DNA of 64,000 bases from assembly GCF_027580225.2 (NCBI RefSeq), contig NC_073352.2:3908501-3972500 (forward strand). The letters are read 5' to 3'. Below, piece after piece: positions 36,049 to 47,926 of the stretch. A model generated the notes under the pieces. The model was not told the origin of the DNA, did not search any database, and worked only from the letters and a program-made list of their open reading frames with translations. The first letter of the stretch is position 1. Each line of letters begins with the position of its first letter. Source of the stretch: Misgurnus anguillicaudatus (Eukaryota; Chordata; Actinopteri; Cypriniformes; Cobitidae). The position numbers were made by a program, and so were the translations under genes.

Positions 36049-37640
36049 TGTCACCAGAATAATCAAGGTTTTTAGTATATTTTTTATTGCTATGTGGCAA
36101 ACAAGTTACCAGTAGGTTCAGCAGACTCCCAGAAAACAAACGAGACCCAGCACTCATGACATGCACGCTCTCAAGGCTGCGCAACTGGGCAACTAGTTGA
36201 ATTAGTTGAAAGGGGTGTGTTCAAAAAAATAGCAGTGTGGCATTCAATCACTGTGGTCATCAATTTTGTGAAGAAACAGGTGTGAATCAGGTGGCCCCTA
36301 TTTAAGGATGACGCCAACACTTGTTGAACATGCATTTGAAAGCTGAGGAAAATGGGTCGTTCAAGACATTGTTCAGAAGAACAGCGTACTTTGATTAAAA
36401 AGTTGATTGGAGAGGGGAAAACCTATAAAGAGGTGCAAAAAATGATAGGCTGTTCAGCTAAAATGATCTCCAATGCCTTAAAATGGAGAGCAAAACCAAA
36501 GAGACGTGGAAGAAAACGGAAGACAACCATCAAAATGGATAGAAGAATAACCAGAATGGCAAAGGCTCAGCCAATGATCACCTCCAGGATGATCAAAGAC
36601 AGTCTGGAGTTACCTGTAAGTACTGTGACAGTTAGAAGACGTCTGTGTGAAGCTAATCTATTTTCAAGAATCCCCCGCAAAGTCCCTCTTTTAAAAAAAA
36701 GGCATGTGCAGAAGAGGTTACAATTTGCCAAAGAACACATCAACTGGCCTAAAGAGAAATGAACGAACATTTTGTGGACTGATGAGAGTAAAATTGTTAT
36801 TTTTGGGTCCAAGGGCCACAGGCAGTTTGTGAGACGACCCCCAAACTCTGAATTCAAGCCACAGTACACAGTGAAGACAGTGATGGAGGTGCAAGCATCA
36901 TGATATGGGCATGTTTCTCCTACTATGGTGTTGGGCCTATTTATCGCATACCAGGGATCATGGATCAGTTTGCATATGTTAAAATACTTGAAGAGGTCAT
37001 GTTGCCCTATGCTGAAGAGGACATGCCCTTGAAATGGTTGTTTCAACAAGACAATGACCCAAAACACACTAGTAAACGGGCAAAGTCTTGGTTCCAAACC
37101 AACAAAATTAATGTTATGGAGTGGCCAGCCCAATCTCCAGACCTTAATCCAATTGAGAACTTGTGGGGTAATATCAAAAATGCTGTTTCTGAAGGAAAAC
37201 CAAGAAATGTGAATGAATTGTGGAATGTTGTTAAAGAATCATGGAGTGGAATAACAGCTGAGAGGTGCCACAAGTTGGTTGACTCCATGCCACACAGATG
37301 TCAAGCAGTTTTAAAAAAACTGTGGTCATACAACTAAATATTAGTTTAGTGATTCACAGGATTGCTAAATCCCAGAAAAAAAAATGTTTGTACAAAATAG
37401 TTTTGAGTTTGTACAGTCAAAGGTAGACACTGCTATTTTTTTGAACACACCCCTTTCAACTAATTGCCCAATTGCACAGCCTTAAGAGCGTGCATATCAT
37501 GAATGCTGGGTCTTGTTTGTTTTCTGAGAATCTACTGAACCTACTGGTAACTTGTTTGCCACGTAGCAATAAAAAATATACTAAAAACCTTGATTATTCT
37601 GGTTAGTCACATTGTACTGCTATTATTTTGAACAAGACTG
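36049..37640 (+). mobile_element. Tc1-type transposon, left end truncated
   Basis: Terminal inverted repeats of about 190 bp run inward from ACCAGAATAATCAAGG (36055) and end at 37640 in GAACAAGACTGTATA. The right end extends about 35 bp further than the left (GTACTGCTATTATTTTGAAC is absent on the left), so the left tip was lost at the junction with the DIRS element. The right end is flanked by TA. Confidence 0.85.
36352..37337 (+). pseudogene. Tc1-type transposase, near-complete, one stop and one frameshift
   Basis: About 330 residues. The paired HTH DNA-binding region opens [20 protein letters not shown] and includes KMISNALKW and a basic GRKRK hook. A TGA at 36760-36762 lies where relatives have Trp, just before NILWTDESK (first catalytic Asp). 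A single-base loss near 36885 shifts the frame before GGASIMIWACFS-type sequence. QDNDPKHTSKRAKSWF (second Asp) and PDLNPIENLW (third acidic residue) are intact, and the C-terminus ends CQAVLKKLWSYN. It is a young but inactive copy. Confidence 0.9.
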
Positions 37641-37689
37641 TATATCATAGCAAAAACAGTTAAAACATCACTCAAAACCAAGGGTATAG

Positions 37690-38494
37690 AAATAAGTCTT
37701 TAAGTTAGATTTACAACGAGAGCGAGGATCCGACAGAAGAAGCTGGTTGCCGGATCTTAAAGACCTAGAGGTTGTATATGGTTGGATGAGGCGCAAATGT
37801 AGTCAGGAGCTGACTTATGCAGGGCCTTATAAACAAAAAGAAGGACCTTAAAATCAACCCTGAATTTGATCTGGAGCCAGAGCAATGAGGCAAGAACAGG
37901 AGTGATATGCTTTTTATGCCTGTCAACAATCTGGCTGCTGCATTTTGAACCATCTGAAGCCGAGATAGAGTGCTTTGAGGGAGGCCAACATAGAAGGAAT
38001 TGCAATAGTCTAGCCTAGAAGAGATTAATACGTGAATGACAATTTCAAGATCTTTATGAGAGAAAAAAATGTTTTACTTTCGCAACAGATCTGAGTTGAA
38101 AGAAGCTACTCTATACAACCATATTTACATGCTTATCAAATTGTAGTAGTGGATCAAAATAGACCCCAAGATTTTTTACATGAGGTTGTAGGTTGTCACC
38201 AAGGGAGCCTAACCTGCTTGTGAGAGTAGGATTAAGTGCAGTGGGGCCTAGCAGAAGCACCTCAGTTTTATCAGCGTTTAATTGGAGGGAATTGTTGGCC
38301 ATTCAGGTTCTTATTTTATCAAAGCACGAGAGAAGAGGTTGTAAAGAGAAGTCAGCTTCAAGTTTAATAGGGAGATTGAGTTGTAGGTCATCAGCATAGC
38401 AGTGATAGTTAATACTGTATTTCTGAAGAATGAAGTTACTAAGAACAGATTGATCTGGGTGAGGTCTTTTTAATAGGGGCTGTACAGAAGCATT
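37690..38494 (-). pseudogene. L2-type LINE RT, C-terminal fragment
   Basis: On the minus strand it reads LKRPHPDQSVLSNF, then directly INYHCYADDLQLNLP (the YADD box), CFDKIRTWMANNSLQLNADK, KTEVLLLGP, VKNLGVYFDPLLQFDKH and, in other frames, MVQNAAARLL. The palm between SNF and YADD is deleted. It continues upstream at 39961-40160 and 52738-53340, split by later insertions. Confidence 0.8.
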
Positions 38495-38502
38495 CTTAAA
38501 AG

Positions 38503-39952
38503 TAGGGATGTCCCGATCAGGTTTTTTTGCCCTCGAGTCTGAGTCCGAGTCATTTGATTTTGAGTATCTGCCGATACCGAGTCCCGATCCGATACTTCGA
38601 TAATACATAAAAAAAGAATAAAGAAGAGCAAAAAAACAGATCCAGGATGTTCCTTATGTCATGCCGCACACGTTGCTGTTTCTGTGTGGAGTCAAAAGAG
38701 TCTAACTCTATGACAGCGCATAACTATAGATGTGTTAAAAAATAATGAGAATATATATAGTATATGTACAGGTGTTAAATTGGGATTTATTTTGTGGAGA
38801 GGCTCTGTTGGAAGGGAGGGTTCGAGGGGTAAAATGTTTAATCCTGATGACAGCAAAGCCACTGGTGTGTTTTAATGACATTTTGCACCTCTGATAGGAT
38901 TTTATAAGTTTCAGTTTTGAAGCTGTGCCACATGTTGACCCAAACTTTAAAACCTGAACTTTAAATAATGCAAATCTATGAGTCTGACACCCTATATGCA
39001 TTTGTTGCACATGTCATTATGCACAAGTGATCAAACTTTGAAGAAAGTTATAAGAATCAGCCTCCTTGACTAATTCTAGGCATAAGATAGGCTACCCAGA
39101 CTCAATTAACAAGAAAAACAACATACTGATTCAGCAATATGTCATATAAAATAGCCATAGAGATTCCCTAAGCTGGTCAGCAGTTATTTAAAAAATACCT
39201 ATAGTTAGGTCGTAATTAATTTGTATAATCAAAATATATTATTTTATTAAACTATACAATAAGTTGTATACAGTTATCTAGTTAACATATTGTAATGAGA
39301 TGAGTGACATGGCTAGACATACTTTAATACTTTGTTTCTAGACTTCTATTAAGTTTTTTCGACATGGGCACCATTCTTACCTCTCCATGTATCTCTCATC
39401 TCTACAGTAATGTCAATTGATCCTTCGCGAATGCGCGTTCTTGAGATTCTGGGTGAGACGCGGAGCTGCGTATGAGCACTTGGTGACAAAAATGATCAAC
39501 CCGTCGTTTAAATGAGCGATAAAAACCCAGTTTTGTCGTGGGTTCCTTGCACGGACGAGTGTGAAGCCTATGAATGAAAACACGTCAATAGGCTTGTTCG
39601 ACTTCATGCGGCGCCGCAACAATCGACAGCCGGGTGACGTCAAACTACCGCGAGAGTGATTCGCGAAATCATATGGAGGAGTTTGCTTTTAAATTGCTCT
39701 CGCAGAACTTTGACGTCATCCGGCTGCCGGTTCTTGTAGTGCCGCATGAAGTCGAACAAGCCTATTCTCTTCTCATCAGTTCACAAGTACCAGCGCAGCG
39801 CGTACACTGGCACGGAGCAGAGTGAGACCTTGATGGATTTTAAACGCTGCATATGTATCGGAGTCCTGATCGGGAGGTAACGTCCGATTCTGATAGAGTC
39901 TGAAACCACGTGATCGGGGGCGATTTCCGATCATGTGATCGGGACATCCCTA
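38503..39952. mobile_element. hAT-type transposon with 8-bp target-site duplication
   Basis: The ends TAGGGATGTCCCGATCA (38503) and TGATCGGGACATCCCTA (to 39952) are perfect inverted repeats of 17 bp. Both flanks carry CTTAAAAG (38495-38502 and 39953-39960), the 8-bp duplication expected of hAT elements. No transposase is present, so it is non-autonomous. It carries a 175-bp foldback MITE (39589-39765). Confidence 0.9.
39589..39765. mobile_element. Foldback MITE, copy 1 (AGGCTTGTTCGACTTCATGC)
   Basis: A near-perfect palindrome with ends TAGGCTTGTTCGACTTCATG and its complement and a GACGTCA core on each arm. Related copies lie at 53994-54156 and 60847-60986. Confidence 0.75.
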
Positions 39953-39960
39953 CTTAAAAG

Positions 39961-40160
39961 ACTCTAGGAAGACCCCACTAGAAAATTAGCTGTTTAAAAT
40001 AGTTAAAAGTGCAGGGCTAATAGTGTCCAAAATCTCTCTAAACAAACAGTCAGGCAGTACATCAGACTGACAATGTGTACATTTCATCTTGGAAATTAAA
40101 GTACTTAATTGAGATTGAGTCAACAGTCAAGGAGAGATCAAGTGTGAATCAACCATATCA
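39961..40160 (-). pseudogene. L2-type LINE RT, N-terminal fragment
   Basis: On the minus strand it reads DMVDSHLISP, then CLFREILDTISPALLTILNS and FSSGVFLESFKNASVQPLLK, the last crossing the hAT insertion site. It links the fragment at 38494 with the one at 52738. Confidence 0.75.
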
Positions 40161-41189
40161 GGGGCCTCATTTATAAAGCGTATTTACGCACAGATTTGAT
40201 CTTAGACCGTGCGTACGCTCAAATCCACTCCAACGCTCAGATTTATAAAACTCGTCTTTGACGTGGAAAAGTACTTACCTCCACGTCAGGTTCCGAATTG
40301 ACGTACTCACGTTTCCTTGAGGCAATATTGCAGTATTGCTGGTAGGCATATTCAAAACTTTTACAGCGTCAACATCATCTGTATTAGAGCTTATTGGGCC
40401 CAAAAAAACATAACCGAAGCCCCCTGCACGTTGTGTCCGAGCCCGGCCCGACCGACAAATTAACTGTAATTATAAGCCCGATACCAATTTAAACCCGACA
40501 ATGTTTTAATAGTGCGCCATGACGTTCTCAACTACAATTCAGAGTTGTTTGAACTACAGAAATCTGTTCAGAATTATCTTAATGAACTAAGGACGAAGCA
40601 TGTAAACTGCGCTGTTGGTTTATTCAGAATAGGAACATAATAAAAAACATGCAACAATGATGCACACAGAAAATGAACAAGAAGTAAAGGTGTCACGGAG
40701 TGACTTCGGGCGGAACCAAAAGTGGGAGAAGAGGTTCCGCCCAGACCGAATTCGATAAACACCGGCACTTCCGGGTATCCCCGGGGAAGCCCCAAATCAC
40801 CGAAATCTGCGGCAGGTGTGGGAAATGACGCAGCGATTGCTGATTGGATGAGTTGGAAGGTGAGGAGGAGTATAAAAAGAGTGTGGAAATGCAGAAAGAG
40901 GCACGTGATTTGGGGGAGAAACCGGTACGAGCGAGTGGTGAGTCGGAACACGGAAGTCAAGTGGAAACAGGCTGAAGCTCTTGTGGATACGTGCAATGCA
41001 CGAGGAAAGAGGACAACGACGAATGTCACAGGGGTGAGAGAAACCGTATGTGAAGGAAATAATACTTACCGTTTGTGTGTTGCACTGAAGAACAGGCTGA
41101 AGTACGTGCTTGGGCGAAGCTCCTGCTGTATCTCTGTTGTGGGGAGGATCTGCGAAGGAAAGAAGGGAGAGAAGGAAAGAGTATTAAAT

Positions 41190-42590
41190 GCCCATATTAT
41201 GAAAAACTCACTTCTTCTGGGTTTTGGGGTGTTATTTTGTGTCTCTGATGCTCCCACACGCATACAAACTTGGAAAAAAATCCATCCATGCTGTTTTGAG
41301 TGAGATACACGTTTCTGAATGTCCTCTGCCTTGAGTCTCAGATCGCGTGAGTTCAAACTCAGCTCCGTTGTGACGTCACAAAACGTTTCGTCACATTCAG
41401 TTTGAATTTTCCCGCCCACCACCCCACTCACATGTCTCTACCCACCAGGGAGCTAGAGAGAGCACTGAGCAGTCAGTCACTTTGCTGTTACCCTCTGTGC
41501 TGTTATCATGTCTCACTGAAATAACAGCGCTATTTGGATATTATGGAGTATACTCCCGCCTACTTTTAAAAACAAAGTTTTAACGCGTGGTTATTGGAAC
41601 CCAGAGTAATCTTATATACAGTGTGTTACAACGCAAATAGTCCTCAGATTGTAGGCGATAAGACCTTAATGCGAAATCTGATGTAAACAACAGACGATGT
41701 AGCTTCCACGGATTATACGCATTTGTGGACAAAAATGGTCATTGGATGTATTTTTTATTTGTATTGTATTTTATTGGACTTTCATGGATCATTCACACAT
41801 CTGAAACAGACTGGATTCAATTCGCGATCGCGTTGTATCAACACAAAAGGTAAGAAGTCACGTTATATTTTGTATGTTGTCATCTTCTGTCACAAAATAC
41901 TACATTTATGATGCTAGAGCTAAAAGTTTTTTGCCAAACTAACCGAGACCGGGCCTTACGCCCCGGCTTTTCTGACGAGGCTAACCCCCGAGCCTCTAAT
42001 AACTGTACGGTCCGGAGCTCCCACTAGCTTCTAGCAATTAGCACGCGGTCCACAAGCAGTATACATCCCCCGCCAGGTCTTAATTTCTGTAATTTGCGAA
42101 AATAATGCGTTTGAAAATGTTTATAACGGGAATATGTTAGTATTGTCCAGGGAAAATGAGTTTATTGTTGTGACTGCTAACGTAACATCACAATTTACTC
42201 TGGAATCATTGTGAGTCATGAGTTTCTTCTCCTGGAGTGTACTTATTAGTGATACTTTTCTGCATGATTTGTCTGTTGGCAACATAAACCGTTAATAATA
42301 ATAATATATAAAATAATAACACAGTATGGTCTGTACTGCTCACGATACCACTGAGCACGCGCACGGGCACATGACGTTAATAGTGGGGCGTGATCAAAGG
42401 AGCAGCAGCTCATAAATATGTAATGACTAGCTCAAAACGGCACAATCTGAACTGCCCTGAAACAGAAGCTACTAGAGATGGGTAACAATCTTTTCCTACA
42501 GGCTATTTCGAGCAAACAACTTTTGAAACATGCTTTATGGAACTCATACACCTAAATAACTTGTGGAAAAGCAGTTATAATATGGGCACT
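41190..42590. mobile_element. TTAA-flanked transposon inside the LTR-like element
   Basis: Inverted ends ATGCCCATATTATG and (complement) AGTGCCCATATTATAA, each bordered by TTAA (41186-41189 and 42591-42594). It is 1.4 kb, non-coding, of piggyBac/Kolobok style. Confidence 0.7.
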
Positions 42591-43179
42591 TTAACACGAG
42601 CACAGTGAGTACCTAGAATGTTGCATCACTGACGTGGGATTTATGTACGATTGTGGAGTAATCAGCTGTTGTTTAAACGGCCCGCTGTTCATGTCGAAGT
42701 GGGCGGGCGAGCCGAAGTCGAACTAGCTGGCGTTATCTGCAGGACTACTATGACCTGGGTAGATCATCGTTGAAGCAACGCATCTAAGTCTCCCTTTGGG
42801 GTGAGTCTTGACCAGATGAAAAGTGCGGACCTTATTCAATTCACCGAAGTGTGTGTCGTGCAGTGGGTGAGTCTGTCTGTGACGTGTGCGAATGTGGTAT
42901 GAAGGACTAACTGCTGTGTGTGTACTCTATGGTGGCCATATGAACTGAGCTGCACATCCCCCATGGTCTAGATCTTCACCAGCCTCTAGGAGGAAGGGAA
43001 GAGGAAGTGTCCGCTACGAGGACGAACGTGGGACGGCTGCTTCCCCCTAATCCCAGTCATCGAGGAGCCACCAGCTCTATTTTGCCTCTCAAGCCACCAT
43101 CGTGACGCCAGTAGGAAAATCTCTCCCATTCACCTGTGTCCCGGAGTCTAGAGATGATGTATGATTCTGATTCTTTACC

Positions 43180-43500
43180 ATTGTCTGAGATACTTATCTG
43201 CGTCCCTAGCTAAAGCCATACACACCTCAAAGAACTCGTAAGCAAAACCAAGGGCCTGTGATTGTTAGCGATACTTACCTGCACCCCTAGCTAGAGCTAT
43301 ACTCACCTTGAAGAACTCGTAAGCTAAATCAAGAGCCTGGGATTCCCAGAGAGACTTACCTGCACCCCTAGCTAAAGCTATATTCACCTTGAAGAACTCG
43401 TAAGCTGAACTAAGAGCCTGTGATTTCTAGAGATACTTATCTGCACCCCTAGCTAAAGCTATACTTACCTTGAGAAACCTGTAAGCGAAGGAAGAGTGTG
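43180..43500. repeat. Tandem repeats of about 85 bp in the LTR-like element
   Basis: About four units of ACTTACCTGCACCCCTAGCT followed by AAAGCTATACTCACCTTGAA and GAACTCGTAAGC. Units are diverged by several substitutions. Confidence 0.8.
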
Positions 43501-44797
43501 ATAGACAGGGCTACCTACCTGCAGAGTTGGAAGGGTTCCCATACGACCCGCCTGGAAAAGCAGACCTAAGCTAACCCCTTTTGCTGCTTACTTACCTTTG
43601 TAGGAACCAAGAGCCCATGGAGGCCTCCTTTGACTGGATCCGAGGGAACGCGCCTCTGTGAGGCTCAGGTAGTTGCTTTCTGCCCCCCCCCCCTTTTTTA
43701 TTCATCGTGTGTTGAATTCTGCCTTCAGGAGAAGAGAAGGGTGCCACGGGATCAAGCTACACCACAGGAGGTGAACAGAGATGAAGGAGCTCTGTCCTGT
43801 CCTTTTCCTGTGAACACCTACCTGGCTGGCCCCTTTTTCCCCACTCTCTGGACCCCCGTCTTCTCCTGGAGGAGAGAGAGTGAGTTATTTTAGATTCCCT
43901 TTCCCCATTCCCAACTCATTTTAAATAATTTAATAAAGATTGTTCTATATTTTACTTATCTCTCTCATGTGTTTGGTCATTGGGGTGCTTTTGGGACCTC
44001 CTCGAGGTGGAACCTAGAGAGGGGCGTGACTCACACAGTCTGTGGTCCACTCCGGCCTGTGACAAAGGCATACCAATTCCGATGCAAAAATGTGTCCATA
44101 GGTTCAGGAAACGATTTTACATTTCGTCATCTTTTCAAAAAATATAAAACAAATATTGTTGTTTATTGTTTATTGACTTTATCAGCATCGTTACAGGTAC
44201 CCAAAGACGTTTGTCATAAGGGAACACTGAATTATTTTGCTGTTACAATGAAATGTCAAAGCATATTTACTCAAGTTAAAATACAAGATTAAAAGAAAAG
44301 GAAGAATAAAATACTTAATAAAGGTATACAAAGTCGATGTAAAGTCCATAATCATTTAAAAGTCTACACATATATGGAATAGGTGATCTCCTGAATTGTT
44401 CCGTTCGGCATCTGGGGGTTGTCAGTTTAGAAGAGTTTCTCATCTGGCATCAAGTCAGCTGCTCCCTGAGTAGTGGTAGCCAATCTCTAAAGCTAGACTT
44501 ATATAGCTTCCTAGCAAAATCAAGGCACAACTGGACTCATCTCTCTGCTAGTGTACACAATCCAAGAAAGGAGAGGGCATCAGAATATCCTTCGTACCTT
44601 CATCCCAGTATGATTTTACAAACTCTTTTCTGCACTCTTTCCAACCTTTTAATTTGATCAGTGGTCAAGGAATTATGCCAAACTGGGACTGCATACTCTA
44701 ACACTGGACGTACGTACCCAGTATAGATGGTAACCAGTTCTTGATCATGAACTCCAAATTTCTTTAGCCAGCAAAAAGCAAAAAGCTTTCTATTAGC

Positions 44798-45946
44798 TTA
44801 GGACAACATGTGGTCCACTTGACTGTCCCATTTTAAGTCACTCTGAATGGTTACTCCTAAGATCTTAACAGAGTCACAGATGTTTAGAATATTCTGAGTT
44901 ATAGAAAGTGGTGGCCAAGTTGGCAAATGTTTCATACGGGAGACATGTAAGACATTACATTTTTTTGAGTTGAGTTTCATTTTATGGTCCTCAACCCAGA
45001 TGCCAATGTCATTTAATGTATGCTGGAGAGTACAGGGCTGATGAACTGTCCACCTTTGGGCCATAGTCATGTCATCCACATATTTCCAGTGGTTAATTTG
45101 ATCTTGAAGAGCATTGTTAATCAGTGCTAGGAAGATTATGGGTCCCAATATGGTTCCTTGGGCAACTCCAGATGAAGGATACTCCCAATCAGATAAATAT
45201 CCATGGTAACGCACTCTTTGACGCCGATTAGACATAAAATAACTAATCCATAGGATTAGACTGGGTCTCGCTTCAAGATCCAGGAGGCACTTCACTGCTA
45301 CTGTACGCCCTACAGCATAGAAAGCTTTGGCAAAATCAGCTGTAAATAATGTGCACACTGAAACTGGTTCTTCACAAGCCTTATACACAAAATCCATCAG
45401 GCTAACCAAAGTGTGTGTTGTGTAATGATGATTCTGTTGACTGCCAAACTGCATAGTGTCTAGGTTTGGTGTGATATCATTCACGATCCATTGCTCAATA
45501 CATTTTTCACAAATTTTTGACAGTTGAGATGTTAATGAGATCGGTCTTAGTTCCTTAATATTCGGAGGAGAAGATTTTGGTATGGGAACAACAATGGCCT
45601 CTTTCCATTGTGTGGGAACGACACCTACAAGGGAGCTGTTAATAATGTCACAAATAGGATTGCTGATTTCGCATGCAAACTCCTTCAATATTCTTGGGGG
45701 AATCATGTCAGGGCCAGGGGATTTGTGACAATTAAGGGAAGATAATTTTCGGTACACTTCCCATTCTGGAATGGTGGGCAAGGGTGGAGATGGAAGATAA
45801 GAAGGTTGGTCGGCATACTTAAGAGGCGGGAGAGATTGAGACACCTTGACCAACTTTGTGTTAATCACATTAGGAGTTGTTACAAAATCTTGGGGGTTAA
45901 TTCCCGGGACTTCAATTCGATCCACCTTTTTCACAGATCCGCACAT
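44798..45946 (-). pseudogene. LINE reverse transcriptase domain
   Basis: 382 uninterrupted codons: HKSPGPDMIPPRILKEF, WKEAIVVPIPK, LRPISLTSQLSKICEK, FTADFAKAFYAVGR (palm A), GVAQGTILGPIIFLALINN (motif B), KYVDDMTMAQRW (YVDD active site), KKCNVLHVS and VKILGVTIQSDLKWDSQVDH. The thumb continues in another frame at 44330-44797 (RKLFAFCWLKKFGVHDQELV, YTGYVRPVLEYAVPVWHNSL). The RT core looks intact, so the copy is not very old. Confidence 0.85.
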
Positions 45947-46001
45947 TGATTTGATTTTCCTGTGCCAAGCCCTCGGGCTCCCTTTGATTGTACCTTCTAC
46001 C

Positions 46002-46510
46002 TAGGGATGGGAATTGTTTGGGTTTTTTCGATACCGGTGCCAAATCGATACTTTTAAAACGGTTCCGGTGCCTAAACGGTGCCTAAAGCGATACTTTGAA
46101 AAAAGAGTCACAAAAAGATGGTAGATGAAAGTACAGCATAAAACACAATGAAAATTCTTCACTGTTTGGCATAATTTGTTTATTAATGATTTGCCTAAAG
46201 CACCATCATCTTTTAAGACCTGCATTCTTGATTTCTTCTTTATAAGATTTTTGATTTGTGAATTAAATAAAATCTTCTCAACACTCCACTTTGAGCTCAG
46301 AAAAATGTTCTATGATTGGTTGTTAATAATCTGTTCAATGATTGGTTAAAGCCTACGCGACTGCCGTTCACAAAAAGATAAAGGGCGAGTTCTAATCGAA
46401 AGTGATCCTCCCTATTGTCCATTGTCTGCTACTGTATGTATTTACTGTTTACTCCTAACTGTTATTGTGAAGCTTCCTTGAGCTATGGAAAGGCGCTATA
46501 TAAATTAAAC

Positions 46511-46543
<33 letters not shown>

Positions 46544-47923
46544 CCTTCGAAGATCAGATCTCTTGAACTCTAGAGTAAGTTGCTCAATTGTGTCTCATAG
46601 TGTGGCTAATTAAACACACTTGGCAAATAGAGCAATAAAATACAGCGTCTTTTTCTTTTTATTTGGATCGACTGTTCATGTGACATCCTCTTCGTGAAGT
46701 GCCTTGACGCAAAACGGCATTTGGCATTCACCCCAAATATTTTCTCGGCTTGTGAAACCATTCACGTTTTGACGCTTTCTGCTTGTCTCCGATGAACTTG
46801 ACACCCGTGACTGCCGCGGTCCATCTCAGGCCAATATCAGCCGAAGTACTAATAAAAACATTAGTGAGGTAATACGTTTTAGCAAATTCTCTGAAGAAAT
46901 GTTACCATATTAGCAAAATAAGCTGCCGTCAGATCAATTGCGGCATTCACGCGCTCCTCTGAGGATCTCATTTTCCAAATTGTTCTTTTAAGTCAGAATA
47001 TAAAAATAACCTGGACATAACGTTATGTTCTTAAAAAATTTGTTCGATTTGTATTATTAGGGATGTGCAGATGAGGATTTTTTTACATTTTAAACTTATT
47101 AAACACAGCGCATATTTTAAATGAAAATTTCAAAAGTCGGCTACATTTAATCTTTAACATTAGATTATTTAATATTTCCATTTATTAAATTAAATATATT
47201 TTTTAAATGTTTGTTCATTATTACTCTTTAAGAAAAACTCAACTCCAATAAAATAGTAGCTCCAATTACAAACTTGCTTATATTGCTTGTTTATTAATAA
47301 AACGAATTCAACGGATGGTATCTGCGTTTAAACACAAATACATGTAAGATTTAATTGACGTAATTTTTCATTACTATGAATGCTTATTTGTTCATTTTAT
47401 TTTTTATTAAAACAGAACAACAATAAATTAGTCAAATGAACCGCTTATATTAAACAAAACATTTAACAAAAACGAATAGACGGAAAACATTTTACCCGCC
47501 CTATAACATAAATAAATCTAAAGATCCTTAGATTTTTCAAAACACATGATTGGTTTACATTTTTTTATACATATAAAACTACAATAAGGTAAAATATGAA
47601 CAAACTCACCTAAGTTAAGCGAAGAAATCAAACTTGAATCCTATGTATTATCAAAGCTTTCCGACTTTCACATTCACGTGAATTTTGTAAGTGAGGAAAT
47701 TATTTACATCATATGAGTGCAGTATAATTTAACTAGCGATTGTGCTGTGCTTGTGTGATTATGCTGTTTGCGCAACAGAGAGCAAAATACTTCAGTCAAC
47801 TGTTCATGCATTAAAGAGGCACCGAAATGAGGCACCGAAATCTGTGTTCTGATTCGGTCCGGTAGGTACCGCCCATATAGGTTCCGGTGCCATAATGGCA
47901 CCGCGTTTCGGTACCCAACCTTA
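46002..47923. mobile_element. hAT-type transposon inserted in the LINE, 8-bp duplication
   Basis: The ends TAGGGATGGGAATTG (46002) and, in complement, TAAGGTTGGGTACCG (47923) are imperfect inverted repeats with subterminal GGTTCCGGTGCC blocks. CTTCTACC flanks both sides (45994-46001 and 47924-47931). No transposase remains. A LINE 3' tail ending in (ATT)n lies inside at about 46400-46542. Confidence 0.9.
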
Positions 47924-47926
47924 CTT

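Larger units (their letters stand above)
40691..44064. mobile_element. LTR-like element (TGTCAC...GTGACA) with nested TTAA element
   Basis: It begins TGTCACGGAGTGACTTCGGG and ends GGCCTGTGACA, with AAGG on both sides (40687-40690 and 44065-44068). The TG...CA ends and 4- to 5-bp duplication fit a solo LTR or a small LTR retrotransposon. It contains a TATAAAAAGAG box (about 40870), internal tandem repeats and an AATAAAG signal near 43931. Without the inserted TTAA element it is about 2 kb. No gag or pol is seen. The window's first 299 bp are from the same family. Confidence 0.6.

Noticed and set aside
34165..36075. GC-rich frames considered as a host gene
   Set aside because: The same peptide words occur in the inverted copy at 30368-30625 and the frame runs into a DIRS RT start, so it is retrotransposon gag.
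40722..41303. 193-codon plus-strand frame
   Set aside because: It crosses the border between the LTR-like element and the TTAA element and has no family features.
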